A program made the position numbers and the translations under genes. Shown piece by piece: positions 7,800 to 21,319 of a DNA stretch of 64,000 bases. This DNA comes from Aeromicrobium camelliae (GTDB lineage: Bacteria; Actinomycetota; Actinomycetes; Propionibacteriales; Nocardioidaceae), in contig NZ_RQJX01000010.1 of NCBI RefSeq assembly GCF_003850045.1, positions 44,106 through 108,105 of the forward strand. Direction: 5' to 3'. Positions within the stretch are counted from its first letter, which is position 1. The number at the start of each line of letters is the position of its first letter. The notes under the pieces were generated by a model. That model had not been told where the DNA came from. It did not search any database and was given only the letters and a program-made list of their open reading frames with translations.

Positions 7800-9692
7800 T
7801 CAGCCGGCGGGTGCGGCGAACTGCGCGGCGTACAGCCGTTGGTACGCACCACCGGCGGCGAGCAACTCCTCGTGCGTCCCCTGCTCGACGATCCGCCCGT
7901 GCTCCATCACCACGATCAGATCGGCGTCGCGGATCGTGGAGAGCCGGTGCGCGATGACGAAGCTGGTGCGCCCGCTCCGCAGCCGGCTCATCGCCTCCTG
8001 CACGAGCGCCTCGGTGCGGGTGTCGACCGAGCTCGTGGCCTCGTCCAGCACCAGGATCGCCGGGTCGGCGAGGAAGGCGCGGGCGATGGTGAGGAGCTGG
8101 CGTTGACCGGCACTGACTCCCCCGCCTTCGTCGTCGATGCGGGTCTCATAGCCGTCGGGCAGCGTGCGGATGAAGTGGTCGGCGTGCGCGGCCTTGGCCG
8201 CCGCCACCACCTGCTCCGGTGTCGCGTCCTCCGCCCCGTAGGCGATGTTCTCGCGGATCGTGCCCGAGAACAGCCACGTGTCCTGGAGGACGACGCCGAA
8301 GTCGTCACGCAACTCGGCACGGCGCAGATCGTCGATGTCGACGCCGTCGAGCGTGACCCGCCCGCCGTCGAGCTCGTAGAAGCGCAACAGCAGGTTGGTC
8401 AGCGTGGTCTTGCCGGCGCCCGTCGGGCCGACGATCGCGACCGTCTGGCCCGGTTCGGCGACGAGCGACAGGTGCTCGATGAGGGGCTCATCGGAGTAGG
8501 AGAACGAGACATCCTCGAACGCCACGCGTCCGCGGACCGGTTCGACCGCAGCGGCGGTGACGGTGTCGGGACGTTCGCGGGGCTCGTCCAGCAGGCCGAA
8601 GACCCGCTCCGCCGACGCGAGACCGGACTGCAGGAGGTTGACCATGGCCGCGACCTGCGTGAGCGGCTGGGTGAACTGTCGCGAGTACTGGATGAACGCC
8701 TGCACCGAACCGATCGACAACCGCCCCGAGGCGACCTGCACGCCGCCGATGACGGCCACCAGCACGTAGTTGAGGTTGGAGACGAACATCATGACCGGCT
8801 GGATGACGCCGGAGATGAACTGCGCTCGGAACGCCGCGCCGAACAACGCGTCATTGCTCTCGTCGAACTGCTCGCGAGCTCGCTGCTGGTGCCCGAACAC
8901 CTTGACCACCTCGTGACCGGAGAACGTCTCCTCGACGTGCCCGTTGAGCCGGCCCGTCTGCGTCCACTGCGCGATGAACTGCGGCTGGGAGCGCTTCATG
9001 ATCACCCCGGTGATGCCGATCGCGACCGGGATCGTCACGACCGCGATGAGCGTCAGCAACGGCGAGATCGTCAGCATCATGACGAGCGTGCCGAGCACCA
9101 TCAGCAGGCTCGTGATCATCTGGCTCAGCGTCTGCTGCAGCGACTGGGCGACGTTGTCGATGTCGTTCGTGGTGCGCGAGAGGATCTCGCCGCGCTCCTG
9201 ACCGTCGAGGTACGCCAGTGGGAGATGGTGGATCTGGTCCTCGACGTCGCCACGCAGACCGGCGACCATCCGCTGGACCACGGTGGTGGCGAGCACGCCC
9301 TGCAGCCACATGAACAGCGAGGACACGAGGTACAGGACGACGGCGCCCAGCAGCACCCACGTCAGTGCGGAGAAGTCGATGCCCTCCCCCGGACGCAGAT
9401 CGACCGAGCCGACGAGGTCGGCCAGCCGGTCCTGCCCGTCGGCACGCAACTGCTCGACGACCTGCTCCTTGGTCGCGCCCGCCGGGAACCGGCTCGAGAG
9501 GAAGCCGTCGAAGACCAGGTCCGTGGCGTGGCCGAGGATGCGCGGGCCGATCACGGCCAGGACGGTGCCGACCAGGCCGAAGACCACGAGGCCCCACACC
9601 ATGAGTCGGTCGGCGAGCAGCAGCCGCATCAAGCGGCCGAAGGTGGCGCGGAAGTCGGCCGGTTTGGCCGGCGGTTGACCCTGGAAGCTCAT
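7800..9692 (-). CDS. ABC exporter, transmembrane plus ATPase half, catalytic partner
   Basis: A 630-residue half-transporter: an ABC exporter membrane domain of six helices (about residues 30-340) fused to an ATPase domain. Walker A is [10 protein letters not shown] and Walker [13 protein letters not shown] has the catalytic Glu. The signature is altered to VSAGQ. The ATG at 9692 overlaps the stop of the upstream half-transporter by ATGA. This suggests a heterodimer of the TM287/288 or TmrAB kind, in which this subunit supplies the active Walker B. The substrate cannot be told. Confidence 0.9.
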   Translation of the reverse strand: MSFQGQPPAKPADFRATFGRLMRLLLADRLMVWGLVVFGLVGTVLAVIGPRILGHATDLVFDGFLSSRFPAGATKEQVVEQLRADGQDRLADLVGSVDLRPGEGIDFSALTWVLLGAVVLYLVSSLFMWLQGVLATTVVQRMVAGLRGDVEDQIHHLPLAYLDGQERGEILSRTTNDIDNVAQSLQQTLSQMITSLLMVLGTLVMMLTISPLLTLIAVVTIPVAIGITGVIMKRSQPQFIAQWTQTGRLNGHVEETFSGHEVVKVFGHQQRAREQFDESNDALFGAAFRAQFISGVIQPVMMFVSNLNYVLVAVIGGVQVASGRLSIGSVQAFIQYSRQFTQPLTQVAAMVNLLQSGLASAERVFGLLDEPRERPDTVTAAAVEPVRGRVAFEDVSFSYSDEPLIEHLSLVAEPGQTVAIVGPTGAGKTTLTNLLLRFYELDGGRVTLDGVDIDDLRRAELRDDFGVVLQDTWLFSGTIRENIAYGAEDATPEQVVAAAKAAHADHFIRTLPDGYETRIDDEGGGVSAGQRQLLTIARAFLADPAILVLDEATSSVDTRTEALVQEAMSRLRSGRTSFVIAHRLSTIRDADLIVVMEHGRIVEQGTHEELLAAGGAYQRLYAAQFAAPAG

Positions 9693-11425
9693 GACGCGGC
9701 CTCCTGTTCGCTCAGCTGCGAGAGGACGATCTCGCGGTACACGTCGTTGTCGGCCATCAGTTCGTCGTGCGTTCCGGTGCCGACGACGTTGCCACGGTCG
9801 AGCACGACGATGCGGTCGGCGTCGCGGATCGTGCTGATGCGCTGGGCGACGATCACCACGGCGGCGTCGGCCGTGACGTCGACGAGAGCGCGCCGCAGCG
9901 CGGCGTCGGTGGCGTAGTCGAGGGCCGAGAACGAGTCGTCGAACAAGTAGATCCGCGGCTGCTTGACGAGGGCGCGAGCGATGGCGAGCCGCTGGCGCTG
10001 GCCGCCGGAGACGTTGGAGCCGCCCTGTGTGATGGGGGCGTCGAGGCCGCCGGGCATGCGCTCGACGAAGTCGCGCGCCTGCGCGATCTCGAGGGCCCGC
10101 CACAGGTCATCGTCGGTGGCCTCGGGCCGGCCGAACTGGAGGTTCGACCGGATGGTGCCGCTGAACAGCACCGCCTTCTGCGGGACCAGCCCGATCGCGG
10201 CCCACACGTCGGCGGGCCGCAGGTCGCGCACGTCGTGCCCGTCGAGCAGGACCCGGCCGCCGGTCACGTCGAACAGGCGGGTCATCAGTCCCAGCACCGT
10301 CGACTTGCCGCTGCCGGTGCCACCGACGATCGCGGTGGTCTGCCCCGGCCGCACGACGAGGTCGGCGTCCCGGACCACGTCGTGCTCGGCGCCGGGGTAG
10401 GCGAACGAGGCGCCTTGCATGTCGATGCGGCCCTCCTCGATCCGGACCGCAGGAACGTCCGGGGTCATGTCGATGACCGGGGTGGTCCCCAGAACCTCGC
10501 CGATGCGCTCGGCCGAGACCTGGGCTCGCGGCCACAGCATGAGCATGAACGTGGCCATCATGACCGCCATGAGGATCTGGATGAGGTAATTCTGGAACGC
10601 GGTGAGCGCGCCGACCTCGAGATCGCCGGAACCCACACGGTGAGCGCCCCAGCCGATCGCGAGGACGACCGAGAGGTTCATGATCCCCATGAGCAACGGG
10701 AAGAATGTGCTCATCAGCCGGCCGGCGGAGATCGCGACATCGCGATACTGCGCGTTGGCCTCCGCGAACCGCTCGATCTCGTGCCGCTCCTTGACGAAGG
10801 CCCGGATGACGCGGATGCCGGCGATCTGCTCGCGCATGATGCCGTTGATCGCGTCGATACGGGTCTGCATGAGCCGGAAGAGCGGCTGCATCCGCCGGAT
10901 GATGAGGGCGAGGCTCACGATGAGGACCGGCAGCACGATCAGCAGGACGCCCGAGAGCTCGACGTCCTGGCGCAGCGCCATGACGAGCCCGCCGACCGCG
11001 GTGATCGGAGCGGCGACCAGCATCGTCAGTCCCATGAACAGCAGCAGCTGCACCTGCTGGACGTCGTTCGTGGAGCGGGTGATGAGCGTGGGGGCGCCGA
11101 ACTGGGCCATCTCGCGCGACCCGAAGCCCTCGACGGCGCCGTAGACGGCCGAGCGCAGATCGCGTCCGACCGCCATGGCGACCTTGGAGCCGATGTAGAC
11201 CGCCACGACGTTGCAGACGACCTGCAGGACGGTGACGGCCATCATCAGACCGCCGACCCGCCAGATGTAACCGGTGTCGCCCTGGGCGACGCCGTCGTCG
11301 ATGATGTCGGCGTTGAGCCCAGGCAGGTAGAGCGTCGCCATGGTCTGGATGAGCTGGAACAGGCATACGACCGCGACCTGCCAGCGGTACGGACGCAGGT
11401 GGCGACGCAGCAGTCCGATCAGCAC
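9689..11425 (-). CDS. ABC exporter, transmembrane plus ATPase half, degenerate partner
   Basis: A 578-residue half-transporter, membrane domain first, then ATPase. Walker A GGTGSGKST and signature VSGGQRQR are canonical. Walker B reads LFDDSFSALD, with Asp where the catalytic Glu should be. Together with the altered signature in the downstream partner this is the expected asymmetry of heterodimeric exporters with one degenerate ATP site. GTG start at 11425; no closer ATG. Translation is coupled to the next gene. Confidence 0.9.
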   Translation of the reverse strand: MLIGLLRRHLRPYRWQVAVVCLFQLIQTMATLYLPGLNADIIDDGVAQGDTGYIWRVGGLMMAVTVLQVVCNVVAVYIGSKVAMAVGRDLRSAVYGAVEGFGSREMAQFGAPTLITRSTNDVQQVQLLLFMGLTMLVAAPITAVGGLVMALRQDVELSGVLLIVLPVLIVSLALIIRRMQPLFRLMQTRIDAINGIMREQIAGIRVIRAFVKERHEIERFAEANAQYRDVAISAGRLMSTFFPLLMGIMNLSVVLAIGWGAHRVGSGDLEVGALTAFQNYLIQILMAVMMATFMLMLWPRAQVSAERIGEVLGTTPVIDMTPDVPAVRIEEGRIDMQGASFAYPGAEHDVVRDADLVVRPGQTTAIVGGTGSGKSTVLGLMTRLFDVTGGRVLLDGHDVRDLRPADVWAAIGLVPQKAVLFSGTIRSNLQFGRPEATDDDLWRALEIAQARDFVERMPGGLDAPITQGGSNVSGGQRQRLAIARALVKQPRIYLFDDSFSALDYATDAALRRALVDVTADAAVVIVAQRISTIRDADRIVVLDRGNVVGTGTHDELMADNDVYREIVLSQLSEQEAAS

Positions 11426-11460
11426 CTCGTCAGACTACGACCCCGTGCCGACAACGAGGA

Positions 11461-11973
11461 TCAGACCGTCCGTTCGGGGATCTGGTAGCGCCGCAGGAAC
11501 GCACGCGCGATGTCCTCCGGTGTCAGCGTGATGTCGAAGACGCCGCCGTTCTCGTCGGGCTCGAGCGGTTCCAGCGTGTCCTGCTGTGACTGCAGCAGCG
11601 AGGCCGGCATGAAGTGATCGCGGTGCTCCATCCGCTCACGGATGAGCTCGTGGTCGCCCACGAGATGCAGGAAGATGGTGCGCGGCGCGTGACGCGTCAG
11701 CACGTCGCGATAGACCCGCCGCAGGGCCGAGCAACTGATGACTCCGCCGCGCTCGTCATGATCGGCAAGCCAGCGACCGATGTCCTCGAGCCAGGGCCAA
11801 CGGTCCTCGTCGGTCAACGCGATCCCTTGCGACATCTTCTCGACGTTCGCGGCCGGGTGGAAGTCGTCCCCGTCCGCGTACTCCACGTCGACCAGGTCGG
11901 CGACCGCGTGGCCCACGGCGGACTTGCCCGTGCCCGAGATCCCCATGACGACGACGAGGGGCGGTGCGGTCAT
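11461..11973 (-). CDS. gntK: Gluconokinase
   Basis: A 170-residue P-loop kinase of the GntK family that phosphorylates D-gluconate to 6-phosphogluconate for the pentose phosphate pathway. P-loop GISGTGKSAVG, then the gluconokinase pattern DGDDFHPAANVEKMSQGIALTD-type and CSALRRVYRD. No gluconate permease or GntR repressor is adjacent. It lies 35 bp upstream of the ABC exporter pair and on the same strand. Confidence 0.9.
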   Translation of the reverse strand: MTAPPLVVVMGISGTGKSAVGHAVADLVDVEYADGDDFHPAANVEKMSQGIALTDEDRWPWLEDIGRWLADHDERGGVISCSALRRVYRDVLTRHAPRTIFLHLVGDHELIRERMEHRDHFMPASLLQSQQDTLEPLEPDENGGVFDITLTPEDIARAFLRRYQIPERTV

Positions 11974-12042
11974 GGTGACGACCCTAGGTCGACTCGACCG
12001 CGGACGCCAGACCGGCCGCTCCGGTCACGCGACCCGGTTCCG

Positions 12043-12123
12043 CGAGTGGCGCAATATGGGGCCTTTTCGGGCTCGAACAGCCCCAGATTGCGCCACTGGG
12101 TCACCACTTTGCGCCATTCGCGG
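12043..12123. repeat. Palindromic repeat cluster, GAGTGGYGCA type
   Basis: Three related arms fill most of the gap between the DsbA-like gene and gntK. Arm 12043-12062 pairs with 12080-12099 (18 of 20 positions) to form a hairpin, and a third inverted copy is at 12104-12123. The shared core is GAGTGGCGCAAT. The same core recurs at 25550-25808. It may also act as terminator for the DsbA-like gene, whose stop is 38 nt away. Confidence 0.65.
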
Positions 12124-12160
12124 GGAAGGGCGTGAATGCACGGCGGCCGAAGTACGGTGG

Positions 12161-12820
12161 TCAGTCCTCCAGGGCCGCGACGATGGCGCGTTCGAGGTCG
12201 CCCAGCGACGTGAGCTCGACCGGCTTGCCGTCGACGAAGAAGGTCGGCGTGCCGTCGACGCCGAGGGCGCGTCCGGCCTCGAAGTCGGCGGCGACGCGCA
12301 GCACCGTCGCATCGTCGGCCACCGCGGCGTCATAGGCCGCCATATCGAGCCCGAGTTCGACCGCGTACTCACGGAACACCGGCGCCCTGTCCACGTCACC
12401 GGCCTCGGCCCATTCGGCCTGCCGGTTCAGCAGCATCCGATACATGTCCTCGAGCCGGTCCTGTTGCGCGGCCGCCTCGATTGCGAGCGCCGCAGGAACC
12501 GAGTTGGAATGTCCGGGCATCGGGAAGTAGCGCAGGGCGAAGGCCATCCGATCGCCGTACGCGCCGCGGAGTCGCTCGACCTCCGGGTGGAACGCGCGGC
12601 ACACCTCGCACTCGAAGTCGATGAACTCCACGACGGTGACCTCGGCGCCGTCGGGACGGTCGAGGAAGCGGGTGTCGGCGGCCACCACGCCGGGTGCGGC
12701 ACCGGCAGGCGTGCTGCGAGGTCCGGCGTCACGCTCGGTCCACGCCGCCAGCGCCCCGACGACCGTGAGAGCGACGAGAACGACGACGCCGCTGATGAGG
12801 ACGCGCCCGCGAGGGGTCAT
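12161..12820 (-). CDS. DsbA-like thioredoxin-fold protein, membrane-anchored
   Basis: A 219-residue protein with an N-terminal membrane anchor (about residues 7-27) and an extracytoplasmic thioredoxin fold of the DsbA/Thioredoxin_4 type. The CxxC is CEVC in FIDFECEVCRAFHP. The cis-Pro loop is GVDGTPTFFVDG. It likely oxidises or isomerises disulfides in exported proteins. ATG 12820 overlaps the ffh stop (ATGA), so it is expressed with the SRP GTPase gene. A role as a general disulfide oxidase is inferred. Confidence 0.88.
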   Translation of the reverse strand: MTPRGRVLISGVVVLVALTVVGALAAWTERDAGPRSTPAGAAPGVVAADTRFLDRPDGAEVTVVEFIDFECEVCRAFHPEVERLRGAYGDRMAFALRYFPMPGHSNSVPAALAIEAAAQQDRLEDMYRMLLNRQAEWAEAGDVDRAPVFREYAVELGLDMAAYDAAVADDATVLRVAADFEAGRALGVDGTPTFFVDGKPVELTSLGDLERAIVAALED

Positions 12821-14373
12821 CAGAGCAGGTCGCGCAGTTCCTTGGGCAGCTCGAAGTCGCCACCGGCGGACTGGTCGTAGCCGAACGCAGCCGCACCATC
12901 GGGCTTCTTCTCCGGCGCCTGCTGCGCCTGGGCGGCGCGCTTGGCCGGGTTACCCGAGACCTTCTTGCCCTTCTTGCCCTTCTTGGACTGCGGCTTCTGT
13001 TTGGCGCCGGCCCGCTTGCTGACGCCGGGCAGACCGGGCATCCCGCCCATCCCGGGCATCTGCGGCATCCCGCCGCCCTTGGCCATCTTCTGCATCATCT
13101 TGCTGGCCTCGAAGAACCGGGTGACGAGCTGGTTCACGTCGCTGACCTGCGTGCCCGAGCCCCGGGCGATACGGGCGCGGCGGGAGCCGTCGATGATCTT
13201 CGGGTTCTCGCGCTCGGCCGGCGTCATCGAGCGGATGATCGCCTTGATCTTGTCGACCTCGCGCTCGTCGAAGTTGGCCAGCTGGTCCTTGAACTGGCCC
13301 ATGCCGGGCATCATGCCCAGCAACTTGGTCATCGAGCCCATCTTGGCGAGGGCTTCCATCTGCTGGAGGAAGTCCGAGAGGGTGAATGTTCCGCCGGCGA
13401 CCTTCTCGGCGGCCTTGGCCGCCTCCTCGGCGTCGAACGCCTTCTCCGCCTGCTCGATGAGGGTGAGGACGTCGCCCATGTCGAGGATGCGCGAGGCCAT
13501 CCGGTCCGGGTGGAAGACGTCGAAGTCGTCGAGCTTCTCACCGGTCGAGGCGAACATGATCGGCCGTCCGGTGACCGAGCGGACCGACAGCGCGGCACCG
13601 CCTCGGGCGTCGCCGTCGAGCTTGGACAGGACGACGCCGGTGAAGTCGACGCCCTCGAGGAAGGCCTGCGCGGTGCCGACCGCGTCCTGACCGATCATCG
13701 CGTCGATGACGAACAGCACTTCGTCGGGGTTGACCGCAGCGCGGATGTCGGCGGCCTGCTGCATGAGTTCGGCGTCGATGCCGAGGCGGCCCGCGGTGTC
13801 GACCACGACGACGTCATGCAGCGTCCGCTTGGCCTCGGTGATCGCATCGCGGGCGACCTGCACCGGGTCGCCCACGCCGTTGCCCGGCTGGGGCGCGTAG
13901 ACGGTGACCCCGGCCTGTTCACCGACGACCTGAAGCTGATTGACGGCGTTCGGACGCTGGAGGTCGGCCGCGACGAGCATGGGCGAGTTGCCCTGCTCCT
14001 TGAGCCACTTGCCGAGCTTGCCGGCGAGGGTCGTCTTACCGGCACCTTGGAGGCCGGCGAGCATGATGACGGTCGGCGGGTTCTTGGCGAACCGGATGCG
14101 CCGCGTCTCACCGCCGAGGATGCCGACGAGCTCGTCGTTGACGATCTTGATGACCTGCTGCGCCGGGTTGAGCGCCTGGCTGACCTCGGCGCCGCGCGCC
14201 CGCTCCTTGACGTTCGCGATGAACTCGCGCACCACGGGCACGGCCACGTCGGCGTCGAGCAGCGCGACCCGGATCTCCCGGGCGACCTGGTCGATATCGG
14301 CGTCGGACAGCTTGCCCTTGCCGCGGAGCGTCTTGAACGCCGACTGGAGCCGGTCTTGGAGCGAATCGAACAT
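12820..14373 (-). CDS. ffh: Signal recognition particle GTPase Ffh (SRP54)
   Basis: A 517-residue SRP54 protein that binds SRP RNA and nascent signal sequences and delivers ribosomes to FtsY. The N domain is residues 1-95. G domain: GLQGAGKTT at 107-115, DTAGRL at 192-197, SKLDGD near 250-255. The methionine-rich M domain follows from about 330, with a Met/Gly-rich stretch near 455-480 and a Lys-rich tail. The start MFDSLQDRLQ at 14373 is the family N-terminus. No SRP RNA gene was recognised nearby. Confidence 0.96.
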   Translation of the reverse strand: MFDSLQDRLQSAFKTLRGKGKLSDADIDQVAREIRVALLDADVAVPVVREFIANVKERARGAEVSQALNPAQQVIKIVNDELVGILGGETRRIRFAKNPPTVIMLAGLQGAGKTTLAGKLGKWLKEQGNSPMLVAADLQRPNAVNQLQVVGEQAGVTVYAPQPGNGVGDPVQVARDAITEAKRTLHDVVVVDTAGRLGIDAELMQQAADIRAAVNPDEVLFVIDAMIGQDAVGTAQAFLEGVDFTGVVLSKLDGDARGGAALSVRSVTGRPIMFASTGEKLDDFDVFHPDRMASRILDMGDVLTLIEQAEKAFDAEEAAKAAEKVAGGTFTLSDFLQQMEALAKMGSMTKLLGMMPGMGQFKDQLANFDEREVDKIKAIIRSMTPAERENPKIIDGSRRARIARGSGTQVSDVNQLVTRFFEASKMMQKMAKGGGMPQMPGMGGMPGLPGVSKRAGAKQKPQSKKGKKGKKVSGNPAKRAAQAQQAPEKKPDGAAAFGYDQSAGGDFELPKELRDLL

Positions 14374-14434
14374 AGGGCTCCAGGGTATCCGAGGGTGCGC
14401 AGTCCCCCGGCCGACCTCCCCGGTGCCGCAGCGT

Positions 14435-18374
<3,940 letters not shown>

Positions 18375-18392
18375 GGAACCTCCCCTTGGGAC

Positions 18393-18417
18393 GACAGGGA
18401 CGCGATTGCGCCCTGTC
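18393..18417 (-). promoter_or_regulatory. Hairpin in the amtB leader
   Basis: An inverted repeat, GACAGGG-a-CGC pairing with GCG-CCCTGTC around loop GATT, lies 19-43 nt upstream of the amtB start and downstream of the GlnR-like box. It is probably in the 5' untranslated region. Its role is unknown. Confidence 0.4.
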
Positions 18418-18435
18418 CCACAGTGGGGTTCCGCC

Positions 18436-18473
18436 GTTTCGCGATCGGCACGCGTCTGTTGCGATCACGTGAC
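18436..18473 (-). promoter_or_regulatory. GlnR-type operator upstream of amtB-glnK-glnD
   Basis: On the minus strand: GTCAC-n6-GCAAC-n6-GTGCC-n6-GAAAC with exact 11-bp spacing, matching the doubled gTnAC-n6-GaAAC GlnR consensus at 17 of 20 boxed positions counting n as free. It is 62 bp from the amtB start. This predicts activation under nitrogen limitation. Confidence 0.62.
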
Positions 18474-18502
18474 GAGCGAGCGGCCGATGTTACGGCTCGA
18501 TG

Positions 18503-19693
18503 TCAGGCGAGCAGCGCGTCGACGAACTCTTCGGCGTCGAACGGCGCGAGGTCGTCCGCGCCCTCCCCCAGGCCCACGAACTTGACCGGGGCGCCGAGGG
18601 CACGCTGGACGGCGATGACGATGCCGCCCTTCGCGGTGCCGTCGAGTTTCGTCAGGACGATGCCGGTGACGTCGACGACCTCGGAGAACACGCGTGCCTG
18701 GGTGAGGCCGTTCTGCCCGGTGGTGGCGTCGATGACCAGCAGGACCTCGGTGACCGGCGCCTGCTTCTCGATGACCCGCTTGACCTTGCCGAGTTCGTCC
18801 ATGAGGCCGGCCTTCGTGTGCAGGCGGCCGGCGGTGTCGACGAGCACCACGTCCGTGCCGTCGGCGATGCCCTGTTTGACGGCGTCGAACCCGACACTGG
18901 CGGGGTCGCCGCCCTCCGGGCCGCGCACGGTCGGGACGCCGACCCGCTCGCCCCAGGTCTGGAGCTGGTCGGCGGCCGCCGCGCGGAAGGTGTCCGCCGC
19001 GCCGAGCAGGACGGTCTTGTCCTCGGCGACCAGGACCCGCGCGAGGCGGCCGACGGTCGTGGTCTTGCCCGTGCCGTTGACGCCGACGACGAGCACCACG
19101 CCCGGCTTGCCGTCATCGCCGGTGGACTTCAGGGAGCGGTCGAGCGAGGGACCGACCACGCCGATGAGCTCCTCGCGGAGGATCTCGCGCGCGCGTGCCG
19201 GGTCGGACACGCCCTCGACGCGAAGGCGGTTGCGGAGGTTGTCGACGAGCTCGCGCGTCGGCTCGACGCCGACGTCGGCCGCCAGCAGGGTGTCCTCGAG
19301 CTCCTCCCAGTCGTCCTCGGTGAGGTCGCCGCCGCCGAGGAGGCTCAGCAGTCCGCGACCGAGGCTGCTCTGCGAACGGGCGAGACGGGCGCGCAGGCGC
19401 ACGAGCCGGCCCTGCGGCGCCTCGGGACGCTCGATCGCGGGCGCGGCCGGAGCCGCGGGAGTCTCCGGCTCGGCCGGCACCTCGACGATCTCGACGAAGT
19501 CGTCCTCGAGCAGCCCGTCGTCGACGGGGCCGGGCTCGGGCTCCTCCGGATGCTCGATCGTGCGCTCGGTGATGGCGTCGAGCTCGTCCGGCGGCGGCAG
19601 GCCGCGGCTCTTGCGCGAGACGAGAAGTCCGATGCCGGCGCCGGCCAGCACGACGACGCCGATGAGCAGGGCGATGAGCAGTTCCGTGGTCAC
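18503..19693 (-). CDS. ftsY: Signal recognition particle receptor FtsY
   Basis: A 396-residue SRP receptor GTPase. An N-terminal transmembrane anchor (about 4-25) precedes an acidic Pro/Glu-rich linker to about 95. The NG domain follows: GVNGTGKT at 204-211, DTAGRLHTKAGLMDEL, and TKLDGTAKGG. GTG start at 19693. It works with Ffh to target ribosomes to the translocon. Smc usually precedes ftsY in actinobacteria; here a thioesterase gene and cydABDC lie between. Confidence 0.95.
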   Translation of the reverse strand: MTTELLIALLIGVVVLAGAGIGLLVSRKSRGLPPPDELDAITERTIEHPEEPEPGPVDDGLLEDDFVEIVEVPAEPETPAAPAAPAIERPEAPQGRLVRLRARLARSQSSLGRGLLSLLGGGDLTEDDWEELEDTLLAADVGVEPTRELVDNLRNRLRVEGVSDPARAREILREELIGVVGPSLDRSLKSTGDDGKPGVVLVVGVNGTGKTTTVGRLARVLVAEDKTVLLGAADTFRAAAADQLQTWGERVGVPTVRGPEGGDPASVGFDAVKQGIADGTDVVLVDTAGRLHTKAGLMDELGKVKRVIEKQAPVTEVLLVIDATTGQNGLTQARVFSEVVDVTGIVLTKLDGTAKGGIVIAVQRALGAPVKFVGLGEGADDLAPFDAEEFVDALLA

Positions 19694-19702
19694 ACGACCA
19701 CC

Positions 19703-21319
19703 CTATGAGGTCGCGGCCGTCACGGCGGGGACCGCCTCCGCGCCGAGGGTCACCACCTGACCGAACCGCGCGAGGACCTCCGGCGCGTGCGTGATCACCA
19801 CGACGGTGCGGTGCGGCACGAGCGCGAGGATGTCGTCCATCAGGGCGTCCGCGGTCGGCCGGTCGAGGTGTTCGGTCGGCTCGTCGACGATGACGATCCG
19901 GTGGTCGGCAAGCAGCAGCCGAGCCAGGCACAGCCGCTGACGCTCCCCGCCGGAGAGGCGTCCGCCGCGCTCACCCACCGTGGTGTCCAGTCCGTCGGGA
20001 AGCGCCCGCACGAACGCGCCCAGGCCGGCCCGGTCGAGGGCCCGCAGCAACTCCTCGTCGCTCGCGGTCGGCGCGGCGATGCGCAGATTCTCTCGGATGG
20101 TCGTGTCGAAGACGACGTCGTCCTGCCCCAGATAGCCGATGCGGCGGCGCACGTCGTCGCCGGCGAGCTCGGCCACGGGGACGCCACCCAGCCGGATCGT
20201 CCCCGATCGCGGCTCGACGAGCTTCAGCAGGGTCAGCGCGAGGGTCGACTTCCCGGTGCCGCTCGGCCCCGTGATGGCAGCGGCCGAGCCCTGCGGCAGG
20301 TCCAGATCGATCCCCTCCACCAACGTGGTGTCCCAGCCGACCGCGAGATCGGCGAGGGAGAGGTCCCAGACGTCGGGAAGCGGGCGCGGGGTCGCGGGCT
20401 CGTGGACCGGAGCCGGGATGCCCGCCAGCGCGTCGAGGCGCTCCGCTGCAGCGTCGACCTCGGGCCGACGTCGCTCGGCGTCCCCCCACGCGTCCAGTGG
20501 TTCGGCCAGCGCGATCGGCGCGAGCAGCACCACGCCCACGACGACGACCGGCAAGCCGGCTGACCAGGCCGCGAGGGCCGCGACCGCCATTCCGGTCACC
20601 GCCAGGACGAGCGCCGAGGCGAGCCCGGCAGCACCTGCCCCGCGTTTCTGGGCGAAGGCGAGCGTGGTGACGGCGCGGTGGGCCGCCGCCCGAGCCTGCT
20701 CTCCCGCGCCGTAGGCCACCAGATCGGGGCCGGCGAGGACGAGGTGGGACACCTCGGCGGCGAGGTCGCCTTGCGCTTGCGCCGATGCGCCTCCACCGCG
20801 CCGGGCAGCAAGACGCGGCACGGCGAGCCGGATGGCCACCGCACTGACCGTCACCGCGGCGCCGACGACGAAACCCGAGCGCAGATCGATAGTCCCGATC
20901 ACCCCGACCACGACGAGCGCCGCGGCAAGCCCGGTCCACCACGGCATCCGCAGCCGCAGCAGCCGGTCCTGCAGCCGATCGACGTCAGTCACTACACGAC
21001 TCACCACGTCGCCGCGGCGGTGGCCGGCGAGACCACGCGGAGCCACCCGGTCCAACTGCTGGTAGACCGCGACGCGGGTCCGGGTCGCGTCACTCAGCGC
21101 GACGTCGTGGGTGAGCAGCCGTTCCACGTAGCGCAGCACCGCGCGCGCGATGCCGAAGGCGCGGACCGCCACGATCGCGACCATCAGATAGAGGACGGGC
21201 GGATGCTGCGCAGCGCGCACGATGAGCCAGGCCGCGGCGAGCAGCAGTCCGATCGCAGCGAGTTGGGAGGCCACGCCCAGCGCGATTCCCAGCGACAGCC
21301 GTCGAGTACGTCCCTTCAT
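19703..21319 (-). CDS. cydC: CydC, heme/thiol ABC exporter subunit for cytochrome bd assembly
   Basis: A 538-residue half-ABC transporter: membrane domain (about 5-300), then ATPase with GPSGTGKSTL, RLSGGERQR and IVIVDEPTEHLD. CydDC exports glutathione/cysteine or handles heme, and is needed to assemble cytochrome bd oxidase. ATG 21319 overlaps the cydD stop (ATGA). Fourth gene of cydABDC. Confidence 0.88.
   Translation of the reverse strand: MKGRTRRLSLGIALGVASQLAAIGLLLAAAWLIVRAAQHPPVLYLMVAIVAVRAFGIARAVLRYVERLLTHDVALSDATRTRVAVYQQLDRVAPRGLAGHRRGDVVSRVVTDVDRLQDRLLRLRMPWWTGLAAALVVVGVIGTIDLRSGFVVGAAVTVSAVAIRLAVPRLAARRGGGASAQAQGDLAAEVSHLVLAGPDLVAYGAGEQARAAAHRAVTTLAFAQKRGAGAAGLASALVLAVTGMAVAALAAWSAGLPVVVVGVVLLAPIALAEPLDAWGDAERRRPEVDAAAERLDALAGIPAPVHEPATPRPLPDVWDLSLADLAVGWDTTLVEGIDLDLPQGSAAAITGPSGTGKSTLALTLLKLVEPRSGTIRLGGVPVAELAGDDVRRRIGYLGQDDVVFDTTIRENLRIAAPTASDEELLRALDRAGLGAFVRALPDGLDTTVGERGGRLSGGERQRLCLARLLLADHRIVIVDEPTEHLDRPTADALMDDILALVPHRTVVVITHAPEVLARFGQVVTLGAEAVPAVTAATS

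Noticed and set aside
7674..9917. Long plus-strand open frame opposite the ABC exporter genes
   Set aside because: It is an antisense shadow of high-GC coding DNA: composition is Arg/Asp/His-rich, without any recognisable domain, and the minus-strand frames carry clear ABC motifs.
14374..14434. SRP RNA gene next to ffh
   Set aside because: Only 61 bp lie between ffh and glnD, and no GGAA-capped helix 8 pattern is present.
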